From contig JAGOVF010000003.1 in assembly GCA_018060885.1 (NCBI GenBank), positions 1 to 55,674 of the forward strand: a stretch of 55,674 nucleotides of DNA, written 5' to 3'. This document shows, one piece after another, positions 43,848 through 53,090 of this stretch (the first letter of the stretch is position 1; every line of letters begins with the position of its first letter). Position numbers and translations under genes: made by a program. This DNA is from Oligoflexales bacterium. Lineage in GTDB: Bacteria; Bdellovibrionota_B; Oligoflexia; Oligoflexales; JAGOVF01. The notes under the pieces were generated by a model. The model worked only from the letters and a program-made list of their open reading frames with translations. It was not told where the DNA came from and did not search any database.

Positions 43848-45132
43848 GATTTTGGGATGATGGGTTCTTCACTTTCTTTACTTTAGGCTCTGGAATAAGA
43901 ATAGGCTTTAGTAATTGGCGACTACTTGAACGCATGCCAACGAACCTAAATAACAAGGGCCTTCCTTTAAAATTTCCCACCATAAAAACTACGAATAAGA
44001 AAGGTATAATTCTAAAAACCGTAGAAAGATTAAAAACGGTCTCATAGTTTTCTAGTTTAATTTCTTCTCTTGAAAAAAACTGGGCAGCAAATAAAACTCC
44101 ACAAATCATTCCAAACGCAATAACTAAATTTGACCAAGTTAATAAGCGCGACCGCATATTAAACGGTACCCTCTCAATAATAACTAAAGTCATTCCTAGC
44201 TCATGGCAACCCCACGCTATTCCTGAAGCTAACTGAATAACTACCAACCAAAAAAAGCTGTCGGTCTGCATCCATAAAAATGGAATCGGGATAACGCTAA
44301 ACGACCCAATGATCAAAAGAAGCCTTACTCCCGATCTTTCAACCAGTCCATTAAAAATATATCCTGAAATAACTCGAAATAAATATCCACAACCTATCAA
44401 CACGCTGTAATCGATCAAATCAAACTTAAGTTGTTTCAAAATATACGGACTTAAAAACGGCGCGGAAATATGCACCGCAAAATTTGTTGATAAGACTATA
44501 ATCAGTGCAGTATAAATATATTTTTTTTTCACCCAGACACTAAATTTTTCTTTGTTCGTCTTTTCAAAAAGCGGCTCGTTTTTTGGAAATGGATGCCAGA
44601 AAAATGTCGCCATACTTATAAATCGAGCAATTGAAGCCAAAATTAGCATAAAAGAAAGTAGTCCAACTGCCTGACTTTGTTCTGTATTGATACGACCTAA
44701 AATCAAACTTGCAAGAACAAGGCTCACCAAAGCTGCGATTTGATTTAATGCATTTCTACGATAGAAAAATAATTTTAGAGACTCAGGTTTAACAATCTTA
44801 ACTATTAATAGATTCCAAACTGGCCCAGCAGTGAAGCCCAGTCCCCAATATACTGATATAATGAATCCAAGTAGTATTGATGATGGCGCAATTGACTTTG
44901 CTGAGCTGATAATGCCTACCATAGCTAGACACAACAAACTCAGAGCCTGACCACCACAGCAGAAATAAAGCCATCTTTGTGGATTATTTGATTTTTGTGT
45001 TAAATAAGAAAGCGCAAATTGTAAAAATGCGCCAACAATCACAGGCAAGGTACTTAGAAAGGAAGCTCCGACCTCACTTATACCCAGACTAAGAGCATAA
45101 GCGACTAGATAGGTCTCTCCCAGCCCGACCAT
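43837..45132 (-). CDS. major facilitator superfamily transporter
   Basis: The 431-residue protein has about twelve membrane segments and the MFS A-loop-like region, with GLVERSGVRLLLIIGS between segments in the second half. The substrate is unknown. The ATG at 45132 is the first standard start but it falls inside the first membrane helix. The frame is open to 45198 and adds about 20 residues ending ISIYEGALYSL that complete the helix. AAGAGGA (45210-45204) precedes ATT (45198) by 5 and CTG (45195) by 8 bases. The true start is therefore probably non-ATG. At the other end the tail NPSSQNPSS and the TGA stop are encoded by a dispersed repeat. It forms a tight pair with the SET-domain gene upstream. 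Confidence 0.85.
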   Translation of the reverse strand: MVGLGETYLVAYALSLGISEVGASFLSTLPVIVGAFLQFALSYLTQKSNNPQRWLYFCCGGQALSLLCLAMVGIISSAKSIAPSSILLGFIISVYWGLGFTAGPVWNLLIVKIVKPESLKLFFYRRNALNQIAALVSLVLASLILGRINTEQSQAVGLLSFMLILASIARFISMATFFWHPFPKNEPLFEKTNKEKFSVWVKKKYIYTALIIVLSTNFAVHISAPFLSPYILKQLKFDLIDYSVLIGCGYLFRVISGYIFNGLVERSGVRLLLIIGSFSVIPIPFLWMQTDSFFWLVVIQLASGIAWGCHELGMTLVIIERVPFNMRSRLLTWSNLVIAFGMICGVLFAAQFFSREEIKLENYETVFNLSTVFRIIPFLFVVFMVGNFKGRPLLFRFVGMRSSSRQLLKPILIPEPKVKKVKNPSSQNPSS

Positions 45133-45208
45133 CAGGCTATACAGTGCCCCTTCATAAATACTAATGCGACTAGTGGCTTTGGCACCGGCGTTCAGAATCT
45201 ACATCCTC

Positions 45209-45862
45209 TTAAACATTCGCTAAATTTAATTGTAGAACGTTAGATTCCGCATGAGGAGTATAGGAATTAAAAACCTTCTTTTTTAAATGTAAATTATTTA
45301 CGCTTTTATACGACTTACCCGTTGTTAGATAATTTTCAAGCTGCTGCTTAGTTTTGTCGCTTAAAAAATTCCACAAAGGTTGCTCTGGGACTTTAATTTG
45401 GCTAAGCACCTCTTTAACCTGCTCATCCCAGATTTTTGAGAAAGTCATCATATCGTCTTTCTTTATTGTACCCCGACAGTTTGAACTGCCACACGCACAT
45501 TTCAAATTATAAAACATATTGAATAATCCATATTCATCGGTGATTTGCTCACCTACATCAATATCGCGCAGCGCTATTTCAAATCCATAACCTGTTGACA
45601 TTGAATTTGCAGAACACGAGTGGTTAACATACTTCGCATGATCCCAACTTAAAATATAGCGTCCACTGTTATCCACATAGCTGTACTTTTCGACCATTTG
45701 AGCAATTTGGACATCTTCTAATAACTTGTTATGTGGCGCCAATATCAACTCAAGCGGATCCAGGGCATAGGTAATACTACCTTTTGCTATAGGCTTGGTT
45801 GCATAAACACCAAGACCGACAACTTCATTAACCCACCTAGGCTCCGTACTTGGATGCATCAT
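45209..45862 (-). CDS. SET-domain protein-lysine methyltransferase
   Basis: The 217-residue protein has a SET domain of the eukaryotic-like type found sporadically in bacteria. It shows GLGVYATKPIAKG for SAM binding, the pseudoknot motif YVNHSCSANS and EQITDEYGLF with the catalytic Tyr region. A post-SET zinc motif CACGSSNCRG follows. It would transfer methyl groups to lysine in a protein. ATG at 45862 is chosen because AGAGGA lies 9 bases before it. A TTG at 45895 is also in frame. Its stop lies within 11 bases of the MFS start region, and the two probably form an operon. The target protein is unknown. Confidence 0.88.
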   Translation of the reverse strand: MMHPSTEPRWVNEVVGLGVYATKPIAKGSITYALDPLELILAPHNKLLEDVQIAQMVEKYSYVDNSGRYILSWDHAKYVNHSCSANSMSTGYGFEIALRDIDVGEQITDEYGLFNMFYNLKCACGSSNCRGTIKKDDMMTFSKIWDEQVKEVLSQIKVPEQPLWNFLSDKTKQQLENYLTTGKSYKSVNNLHLKKKVFNSYTPHAESNVLQLNLANV

Positions 45863-46044
45863 ATTCAAAAATCCTCTATTAAAAACCCACACCAATCGAG
45901 AAACGACTCTCGGCCAGCATGGTTATAATTAAAAACTAACAGAGCAATGAGTAAAGACTATTCTTCATTCTATTTTAAGAATTTTTCAAGAATAATAATG
46001 CCGAATTTTAAAATAATTGTATTCAATTATTTTTTATCGAGGAA

Positions 46045-47520
46045 TTATTTTTTTGCCCTTTGTTTTAAGCAATCATAGGCTTGTAAGGCCTGCAATCTAG
46101 CTACTTGATGGTCTACGATAGGGCCGGGATATTTCTGTTGTTGCTTCGTATTTTTTAATGATGTTTTGAGTTTAGATCCTCCCAGCCAGGGCTGGTGAAT
46201 GTCATCTAAAGAACTAAGCGCTAATTCAGGCAGCCATCGCTTTACATAAGTGCCATCTGGATCAAATTTTTGCCCCTGCAGGATAGGATTAAAAATTCTA
46301 AAGTACGGTGCTGCATCTGCACCGCAACCTGAGCTCCATTGCCAGCCCTGAGTGTTATTTGCCAGGTCTGCATCAAGCAGGGTGTCCCAAAACCAGCGCG
46401 CTCCTTGCTGCCAGGGGACTAGTAAATGTTTGACTAAAAAAGATGCAGAGATCATCCGTACACGATTGTGCATCCAACCAGTGCGCCAAAGCTGCCGCAT
46501 TCCTGCATCCACAATTGGATAGCCGGTTTGACCTTTTTGCCACTTTACCAATTTGTCTTCATCTTCTTCCCAAGGAAAGTTTTCAAATTCCTTGCGCAAT
46601 GGCTGCTCGCTTATGTGAGGAAAATGATAGAGCAAATAATAAGAGAATTCCCGCCAGACAATTTCTTTTAAGAGTTGTTCTATACTTAGTTTTTTTTGCG
46701 CCGAAACTCCATTTGAACTTTTAATAATGTGACCCCAAACTTGACGAGGTCCGACTTCTCCAAAGCGCAAATGCGGACTTAAGCGGCAGGTTCCATCTTT
46801 TGATGGAATATCGCGAAGCTCAAGATAAGAAGAGATTTCGCTAGAACCGATACTTTCTAGCTTGTTTTTTGCCGCGTCTTCTCCAACTCTCCAATTGTTA
46901 TAGAATTCTCTATCCCAAGCAATTTTTGGCAATAAATTTAAATGATCTATTGCACATGCTACGGAAGTTTTTTTGCTCTTCGGCAAAATCTTTGGTCTAG
47001 TTATGATTTCTGCATTTCGATATTTCTTTAAAAAAGTTTTCCAAAAAGCCGTGTAAACGAGATAAGGTCGAGCGTCGTCTTTAATAACCTCCCAAGGTTC
47101 AAGCAGCATCGAATTATTGAACGACTTACAAAAAATATCGCGACTTTTTGCGAGTTCTTTAATCTGAGCATCGACGTTTAATTTAGAAGCAATATATCGT
47201 CTGCCCCAAAAAATTGCGGCAATCTTTTGCTCTGAAAATATCTTTTCAAAAACTTCTTTATACGACCCCTGAGCAATTTGTAAATCTCCACCCAAATGCC
47301 GAATACTTTTTTGCAAAGAACTTAAAGAATGATGTAGCCACCAGCGACTTGCTGATCCCATTGGCCAAGCACCACTATCTTCATCACTATCAATATATAT
47401 AAATATGACATGCTTATAAGTGGAAGCTGCACTGACAGCAAGATTATCTTCAAGACGTAAATCATCTCGAAACCAACATATAGCCGTTCCAGAATTATTA
47501 CTGGCCAAATTTATACTCAA
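46045..47520 (-). CDS. phrB: deoxyribodipyrimidine photolyase (class I CPD photolyase family)
   Basis: Photolyase splits UV-induced pyrimidine dimers with blue light and FADH-. The 491-residue protein has an N-terminal antenna domain starting AICWFRDDLRLEDN, and a FAD domain with RLSPHLRFGEVGPRQVW, WREFSYYLLYHFP, GYPIVDAGMRQLW, GWMHNRVRMISASFLVK and DADLANNTQGWQWSSGCGAD. The Trp residues of the electron-transfer chain and the FAD-contacting Asn are present, so it should be active rather than a cryptochrome sensor. It is the last gene in the minus-strand unit headed by the LitR-like regulator, which links its expression to light. Confidence 0.96.
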   Translation of the reverse strand: MSINLASNNSGTAICWFRDDLRLEDNLAVSAASTYKHVIFIYIDSDEDSGAWPMGSASRWWLHHSLSSLQKSIRHLGGDLQIAQGSYKEVFEKIFSEQKIAAIFWGRRYIASKLNVDAQIKELAKSRDIFCKSFNNSMLLEPWEVIKDDARPYLVYTAFWKTFLKKYRNAEIITRPKILPKSKKTSVACAIDHLNLLPKIAWDREFYNNWRVGEDAAKNKLESIGSSEISSYLELRDIPSKDGTCRLSPHLRFGEVGPRQVWGHIIKSSNGVSAQKKLSIEQLLKEIVWREFSYYLLYHFPHISEQPLRKEFENFPWEEDEDKLVKWQKGQTGYPIVDAGMRQLWRTGWMHNRVRMISASFLVKHLLVPWQQGARWFWDTLLDADLANNTQGWQWSSGCGADAAPYFRIFNPILQGQKFDPDGTYVKRWLPELALSSLDDIHQPWLGGSKLKTSLKNTKQQQKYPGPIVDHQVARLQALQAYDCLKQRAKK

Positions 47521-47529
47521 ACTAAACTC

Positions 47530-48921
47530 TCAATTTGAAAACAAAGTTCCAATAATTTTTTTTCGATAGTTAAATATTTTATTAAGATCAATTTTTGCCA
47601 GCGGCATACCAAAAATTGCGCCGAGCATGCCTACAGGTAATGAAAAATGAATTAAGTCAATTAACAGTGTTCCATCTGCTAGTTCAACAAATGCATGACG
47701 ATGATGCCACAGCTTGTATGGCCCCTTTAATTGTTTATCTACAAACTGATTTGGAGCTTCGAAATCGATAATTTCAGATTGCCAAGCCACAGGAATACCA
47801 TGAATTTTTAACCTGTAGTCAATCAAAGTGCCATTTTCGATTTCATTGCTACTTTTTTTAACGACTTTAAAATTCAACCAAGGCGGCGTAATACGCTCTA
47901 GATTTTTTTCGCTGGAGAAGAAATCCCATACTTGATCTCGCTTAAAGGGAACCCATTGCTTTTGTAAAAGGATAAAGCTATTAGGCATTTTTTCGCTATA
48001 TAAAGAATCTAGCGCTTGTTCAATCGTGGTATAGTTGAATTTAAAACCTTGGGCCAAGGCTCGCCGCGGTTTAACATTTTGGCTGTCTAGAACAAGCTTG
48101 GATTTTTCACCTAAAACAGTCTTTAAGACAAATTCTGGAACTTTTAATGGTGACGACCGCGTAAAGTATTTCATCATCGCTTGATGAAACTCACTATTTT
48201 GAACCGGATGAGGCGCTGTTAAATTATAGGTTCCTGAATAGCCCTCAATTTCTATTGCTTCTGAAATAAATTTACAAATATCTGCAATATGAATCCAGCT
48301 CATATACTGCTTACCGCTTCCGAGAACTGCTCCTAATCCCTTTCCATATATTTCAGCAATTTCAGATAAAGCGCCACCACCATGTCCTAAAACGACGCCA
48401 ATACGGGTTGTAACTTTTCTAACCGTTTCGGGTAAGTCATCCAAACTATTTTCCCAAGCCAGACAAGTTTCTGCAAGGAAACCTGTCCCAGGAGGACTGT
48501 TTTCATCGAGCTCTAAGTCATTTCTATCACCATAAAAACCAATTGCAGAAGCTTGCACAAGCACACGGAGCTTTGGATGATGCCTATTAATGGCTTCAAT
48601 TAAAGAAGCCGCGACGCTTCTGCGCGATGCTATAATGCTTTCTTTCTTTTCGTCAGTCCATCGACCACTGGCAACTGAATCACCTGCTAAATTTACCACG
48701 GCGAAACATTCTGATATTGCTTCAGCAGGTATGTCGCCTCGCCATTGGATAATTTTTGCAGGGTATGGTAGCAACAACGTGTTAGGATTTGCGCGAGTCA
48801 AAATCCGAACGGAGTATCCAAGTGAAGTTAGTAAAATACCGAGTTCTCTACCTATAAATCCTGTGCCACCTAAAATTAAAACGGTCTTTTCGTTTCTAGA
48901 TATACTATTTGAAGCACTCAT
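47530..48921 (-). CDS. TIGR01777-family SDR fused to an SRPBCC ligand-binding domain
   Basis: The 463-residue protein has an N-terminal atypical SDR (YfcH/TIGR01777 type): nucleotide loop LILGGTGFIGREL, VNLAGDSVASGRW, and GFYGDRND, followed by a DUF1731-like tail (VKPRRALAQGFKFNY). The C-terminal 150 residues form an SRPBCC/START-like domain (FKRDQVWDFFSSEKNLERIT to the HRHAFVEL strand) that binds hydrophobic ligands. This fusion is common beside photolyase and CFA genes. The substrate is unknown but lipid-like. It overlaps the regulator gene by 4 bases and precedes phrB by 9 bases. Confidence 0.9.
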   Translation of the reverse strand: MSASNSISRNEKTVLILGGTGFIGRELGILLTSLGYSVRILTRANPNTLLLPYPAKIIQWRGDIPAEAISECFAVVNLAGDSVASGRWTDEKKESIIASRRSVAASLIEAINRHHPKLRVLVQASAIGFYGDRNDLELDENSPPGTGFLAETCLAWENSLDDLPETVRKVTTRIGVVLGHGGGALSEIAEIYGKGLGAVLGSGKQYMSWIHIADICKFISEAIEIEGYSGTYNLTAPHPVQNSEFHQAMMKYFTRSSPLKVPEFVLKTVLGEKSKLVLDSQNVKPRRALAQGFKFNYTTIEQALDSLYSEKMPNSFILLQKQWVPFKRDQVWDFFSSEKNLERITPPWLNFKVVKKSSNEIENGTLIDYRLKIHGIPVAWQSEIIDFEAPNQFVDKQLKGPYKLWHHRHAFVELADGTLLIDLIHFSLPVGMLGAIFGMPLAKIDLNKIFNYRKKIIGTLFSN

Positions 48922-49826
48922 ATTGTTTTACTTTCTTCAAGGCCGCCCGCTCGAAGCCAATCGTAGAAAAGGCGGAAATTGTTCATGTATATCGCAGAAC
49001 TAATGTTTTGTGGGGCACCTTCTCCGCCAATAATAAGCTTTAATGTAGAGGGCAATTTTTGTTGTAGTTCATTTAATTTTATCTCAGCTAAATGCTCCGA
49101 ATAATATGAAGAAATACTCAAACAGATAGCGCGCGCTTTACACTCCATAGCGCTTGCAATAATATCAGAATTTGGTGTCGAAGCTCCAAGATAGACAACT
49201 CTGTAACCTGCAGAAACTAAAACGATGGAGCACATTGAAAGTCCAAATATATGGCTTTCACCTTCTAGCGCGCTCACAATGATAGTTTCTCCTTTGTTTT
49301 TTTCGTTTAAATTTCGCCACTTCATTGCGAGAAAATTCAATAAAACTTCTGATGCGAAATGCTCAGAAGCAACAGGCAGCATTCCATCAGACCAATCTTC
49401 GCCAATCTTTCTTAATAAAGGTGAAACACGATCCGTTACAAAGCCTATAGGCCCTATTGCACTCCATTCCTGTTCGCAGGCTTCTATAAAAGCTATTTCA
49501 TCCCACTTTTTAATGTGCTCTATGAATATATCTACAATTCTAAAATTAAGTCGCTCCGTCGGCTTTAAATCAGAAGCGGGCTTCGAAATGAGCTCTTTAA
49601 GCTGGGAAGTTGGCATAGCAACAACCCGGCTAGGTTTTTGCCCAGACGCTAGCGCCAATTTAACAAGATGCAGCCTTTTAACTTCATCCGGTAAATACCT
49701 GCGATGTCCTGAACTAGCCTTCTGCGAATATGGGGCCCCATAACGTAGTTCCCACATGCGCAAAGTATTGATATTGATACCTGTTGCTTTTGCAAGCTCG
49801 CCAATTTTTAGAGATGGGGTCAACAC
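48918..49826 (-). CDS. litR: LitR/CarH-type MerR-family B12-dependent photoreceptor regulator
   Basis: The 302-residue protein has a MerR-type HTH (IGELAKATGININTLRMWEL, residues 8-27; SGHRRY at 39-44), a four-helix bundle and a B12-binding Rossmann domain. The adenosylcobalamin-capping signature of CarH is exact in spacing: W145, then E155-H156 (WSDGMLPVASEH). The lower-ligand motif is GESHIFG (H192), with SISS and IGGEG contacting the nucleotide tail. Such proteins repress DNA in the dark as tetramers and let go when light breaks the Co-C bond. It heads an operon with the SDR-SRPBCC and photolyase genes and faces a divergent lipid-modification operon, so both are likely targets. Confidence 0.93.
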   Translation of the reverse strand: MLTPSLKIGELAKATGININTLRMWELRYGAPYSQKASSGHRRYLPDEVKRLHLVKLALASGQKPSRVVAMPTSQLKELISKPASDLKPTERLNFRIVDIFIEHIKKWDEIAFIEACEQEWSAIGPIGFVTDRVSPLLRKIGEDWSDGMLPVASEHFASEVLLNFLAMKWRNLNEKNKGETIIVSALEGESHIFGLSMCSIVLVSAGYRVVYLGASTPNSDIIASAMECKARAICLSISSYYSEHLAEIKLNELQQKLPSTLKLIIGGEGAPQNISSAIYMNNFRLFYDWLRAGGLEESKTI

Positions 49827-49999
49827 TTAGTAATCCTTTTTTTTAAAATAAGCGGCACGTCGAAAAACTGCAAAGGCAGAAAACGTATAGTTTATTTATT
49901 CATATTTCCCAATTATGTAAAGTTATTTGTTTAGATTATTAAAATTATCTATACATATTTAACTTTGTTTAGTATAAATCAGTACAGAGGGGGTTTCAA
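49827..49999. promoter_or_regulatory. divergent litR/desaturase control region
   Basis: This 173-base AT-rich region separates the litR operon from the desaturase operon. Toward litR a TTTACA-17-TAAATA pair is visible around 49880-49920 on the minus strand. Toward the desaturase, TATAAAT at 49973-49979 is a -10 candidate and GAGGGGG at 49987-49993 is the ribosome-binding site. GTATAG (about 49890) and CTATAC (about 49949) are inverted copies flanking the centre and could be LitR half-sites. All of these are by eye; operator identity is inferred from position. Confidence 0.4.
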
Positions 50000-50983
50000 A
50001 TGTGGCGTCAACTCATCAAATGGTTAGATTCATATAATTACGAAAAAAATCCTTCGCTCGCTCCATCAATTAGGCGCTTAACCCGTGAAGATTGGGTTCG
50101 CTGTCTTCCCTATGTGGGGATGCATTTAGCTTGTTTTGCGGTAATTTGGGTTGGCTGGTCACCAATTGCACTTTGGACAGCGCTCGCGGCATATTTCATT
50201 CGGATGTTTGCTATAACTGGATTTTATCATCGCTATTTTTCACATTCCGCATTTAAAACCGGTCGTCTTATGCAATTTATATTTGCTGCTATTGGCAGTG
50301 CTTCCACTCAACGCGGACCGCTTTGGTGGGCGGCGCATCATCGCTTTCACCACAAGCACTCAGATACTGATTCTGACATTCACTCACCAAAGCTTTTTGG
50401 CTTTTTTTGGAGTCACACGGGCTGGTTTATGAGCGAAAGCAATTTCCGCACAAAAACAAAACTAGTAAAAGATTGGAATAGATTTCCAGAACTCATATTT
50501 TTAGATCGATTCGACATTTTAGCGCCGGTATTTTATGCAACTTCTCTATTTTTGATAGGAGGCTATTTAGAAAGATACCATCCACAACTCCAAACCAGTG
50601 GGGGGCAGCTCTTAACTTGGGGCTTCTTTATCTCAACAGTTGCACTCTATCATGGCACCTTCACTATAAACTCACTCGCGCATGTTTGGGGTTCACGAAG
50701 ATACAAAACATCAGACCATAGCAAAAACAATCCTTTTCTCGCTCTCATAACATTGGGCGAAGGTTGGCATAACAACCACCATCGTTATCCGATCGCTGCA
50801 AGACAAGGTTTTGCATGGTGGGAATTTGACATCACGTTCTATATTCTCAAAATCTTCGAAAAACTCGGTCTTGTATGGGATTTAAAAATAGTGCCACCAT
50901 CGGTCTATCCAGGAAAGCCTGAAGAGAAACAAGTAAACACTGCCAATACTAACCTTAAACTTCTCAAGACGGCTACACTATGA
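50000..50983 (+). CDS. membrane fatty-acid (acyl-CoA/acyl-lipid) desaturase
   Basis: The 327-residue di-iron membrane desaturase has the three His boxes: HRYFSH (around 75), HHRFHHKHSD (around 112-121) and HNNHHRYP (around 257). Four hydrophobic segments are placed as in delta-9 desaturases. It introduces a double bond into membrane fatty acyl chains, which is the substrate required by the CFA-type methyltransferases encoded downstream. It starts the plus-strand operon opposite litR. The following gene overlaps its stop by 4 bases. Confidence 0.93.
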   Translation: MWRQLIKWLDSYNYEKNPSLAPSIRRLTREDWVRCLPYVGMHLACFAVIWVGWSPIALWTALAAYFIRMFAITGFYHRYFSHSAFKTGRLMQFIFAAIGSASTQRGPLWWAAHHRFHHKHSDTDSDIHSPKLFGFFWSHTGWFMSESNFRTKTKLVKDWNRFPELIFLDRFDILAPVFYATSLFLIGGYLERYHPQLQTSGGQLLTWGFFISTVALYHGTFTINSLAHVWGSRRYKTSDHSKNNPFLALITLGEGWHNNHHRYPIAARQGFAWWEFDITFYILKIFEKLGLVWDLKIVPPSVYPGKPEEKQVNTANTNLKLLKTATL

Positions 50984-52221
50984 AAATTGCCATTGTTGGA
51001 AGCGGAATTTCCGGCTTAACTTGTGCACATATGCTGCACAAAAAGCACGACATAACTCTATTTGAAGCTGGATCCTACGTCGGTGGCCACACTAACACAA
51101 TAGAAGTCCTCGAAGACGGAAAAAAGATTCCTATAGACACTGGGTTCATCGTCTTCAATAAAAAAACTTATCCGAATTTTTTGCGCCTCATTGAGAAACT
51201 CGGTGTAAGCTATCAAAAAACCGCGATGAGCTTTAGTGTTAAATCAGAGAAAACCGGCCTTGAATACAATGGTACATCGCTAAATAGCCTATTTGCGCAA
51301 CGCTCAAATATTTTCAAACCTAAATTTATATCTTTCGTTCTAGGTATCTTAGACTTTAATAAAAAAGCAAAATCATATCTAAACAGTAACGAGCAAAATA
51401 TGCTGCTTGGAGATTTCATAAAAAAATATGAGATTCGCTCCGCGGTAGTTGAGCAATATTTGGTCCCAATGGCTGCAGCGGTTTGGTCGGCAGATCTCGA
51501 TAAAATGTGGGATTTTCCTGCTAGGTTTTTGCTACGTTTTTGGGAGAATCACGGCTTCTTGGAAGTCAACGAACGCCCGCAGTGGTATGTTATTTCGGGT
51601 GGATCTTACTCATATGTGAAAAAAATTATAAAGCCTTTCTCTGATAAAATTACATTAAATTCTCCAGTAAAAGCAGTTCATAGAAAAGAGTCCAAAGTCC
51701 ATTTAGAAACAGCCGATTCAAATCATGTTTTTGACGCAGTGATTTTTGCCTGCCATAGCGACGATGCTATAAAAATTCTGCAAGACGGTTCTGAAAAAGA
51801 AAAAAAACTGCTAAATGCCATACCGTTTCAGAAAAACACCGCCATCTTACATAGCGATACGGATATTTTACCAAAGAAAAAGCTTGCCTGGGCTGCGTGG
51901 AACTACCATCTATCCGCGCAAGAGAATCCCCTCCTCAGTGTGACTTACAACATGAATATTCTGCAGAGTCTTGATACAAAAAAAATATACAATGTCACTC
52001 TCAACCCCTTGCAAGAAATTCCGCGAGATAAAATAATTCGTAGCATAGAATATAAACATCCAACTTTTACAAATGCCGGATGTCTGCAACAAGATCATTA
52101 CAAAAATTGGCTGGGCGAAAATAACACCTATTTCTGTGGTGCTTATCTACGCAATGGCTTCCATGAAGATGGGGTAGTGACAGCTATGAACGTCTGCCAA
52201 CACTTGGGAGGAGAGTTGTGA
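50980..52221 (+). CDS. FAD-dependent oxidoreductase (amine-oxidase/desaturase-like)
   Basis: The 413-residue flavoprotein has the Rossmann start IAIVGSGISGLTCAHML, the FAD motif LFEAGSYVGGHTNT, and the tail NTYFCGAYLRNGFHEDGV. This family regularly sits with DUF1365 and CFA-synthase genes in light- or singlet-oxygen-responsive clusters of proteobacteria, where related flavoproteins take part in unusual fatty-acid synthesis, including furan fatty acids. Oxidation of an acyl chain is therefore a reasonable guess. It overlaps the desaturase stop and the DUF1365 start by 4 bases each. Confidence 0.88.
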   Translation: MKIAIVGSGISGLTCAHMLHKKHDITLFEAGSYVGGHTNTIEVLEDGKKIPIDTGFIVFNKKTYPNFLRLIEKLGVSYQKTAMSFSVKSEKTGLEYNGTSLNSLFAQRSNIFKPKFISFVLGILDFNKKAKSYLNSNEQNMLLGDFIKKYEIRSAVVEQYLVPMAAAVWSADLDKMWDFPARFLLRFWENHGFLEVNERPQWYVISGGSYSYVKKIIKPFSDKITLNSPVKAVHRKESKVHLETADSNHVFDAVIFACHSDDAIKILQDGSEKEKKLLNAIPFQKNTAILHSDTDILPKKKLAWAAWNYHLSAQENPLLSVTYNMNILQSLDTKKIYNVTLNPLQEIPRDKIIRSIEYKHPTFTNAGCLQQDHYKNWLGENNTYFCGAYLRNGFHEDGVVTAMNVCQHLGGEL

Positions 52222-53090
52222 TTCAGCAAAGCTCACTCTATATCGGCAAAATAGTTCACACACGGCTAAGCCCCCACAGACACAATTTCATTTATAAATT
52301 ATTTATGGTTTATCTGGATTTAGACGAAGCAGAATCCTTCTTTTCAAAATGTCGTTTTTGGTCCTACAATAAGAAAAATCTTGCCAGCTTTTATCCCAAC
52401 GACTTTCACAAAAGATCAGAAAAAATTCAATCAGCACAGGAGCTCAAAAGAGCGGTATTAATTACAGTCAAAGAAAAATCAGGATTAGATCTTAGTGGGC
52501 CGGTCAGAATGTTGACACATCTAAGATATTTTGGATTGATTTTTAATCCTGTAACTTTTTACTACTGCTTCAACCAAAACAACAAGCTCGCAGCTATCAT
52601 GGCCGAAATTGAAAACACCCCCTGGGGTGAACGCTATACCTACGTTATGGATTTAGCTACTTCTGAAAATCAAGCTCGACTATCTTCTCAGCTGACTCCT
52701 CAGCTAACCCTAGAAGCAAAAACTCGCTTTTCTTGGTCTTTTAAAAAAAGTTTTCATGTGTCGCCTTTTTTCCCCATGAACATGAACTATCGCTGGACTT
52801 TTTCATTACCTGAAGACCAGCTTTCTATCTCTATGAACAGTCTACAAGAAATAAGACAATCATTTTCAGCTAATCTTGCGCTGACGAAACAGCCTAGTGA
52901 GGCGCGTTATTTTGACCTTATGATATTACGCTATCCATTTATTACCTTAAAAGTCATCTGTGGAATCTATTGGCAAGCTCTCATACTACTCCTTAAAAAA
53001 ACGCCGTTTTATTCACATCCAGATAGCGCTACGCAATTATCCTTAATCCAACTTATTAAAAGGAAATTTTCTAATGCTAGAAAAAACTAA
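52218..53090 (+). CDS. DUF1365-family protein
   Basis: The 290-residue protein shows family hallmarks: the start YIGKIVHTRLSPHRHNFIYK, LLTHLRYFGLIFNPVTFYYC-like centre (segment LTHLRYFGLIFNPVTFYYC), NTPWGERYTYV, and HVSPFFPMNMNYRW. DUF1365 genes nearly always accompany the FAD oxidoreductase and CFA-type methyltransferase found here, but the biochemical role is not established. The start is GTG at 52218, overlapping the FAD gene stop. It overlaps the next gene by 17 bases. Confidence 0.93.
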   Translation: MIQQSSLYIGKIVHTRLSPHRHNFIYKLFMVYLDLDEAESFFSKCRFWSYNKKNLASFYPNDFHKRSEKIQSAQELKRAVLITVKEKSGLDLSGPVRMLTHLRYFGLIFNPVTFYYCFNQNNKLAAIMAEIENTPWGERYTYVMDLATSENQARLSSQLTPQLTLEAKTRFSWSFKKSFHVSPFFPMNMNYRWTFSLPEDQLSISMNSLQEIRQSFSANLALTKQPSEARYFDLMILRYPFITLKVICGIYWQALILLLKKTPFYSHPDSATQLSLIQLIKRKFSNARKN

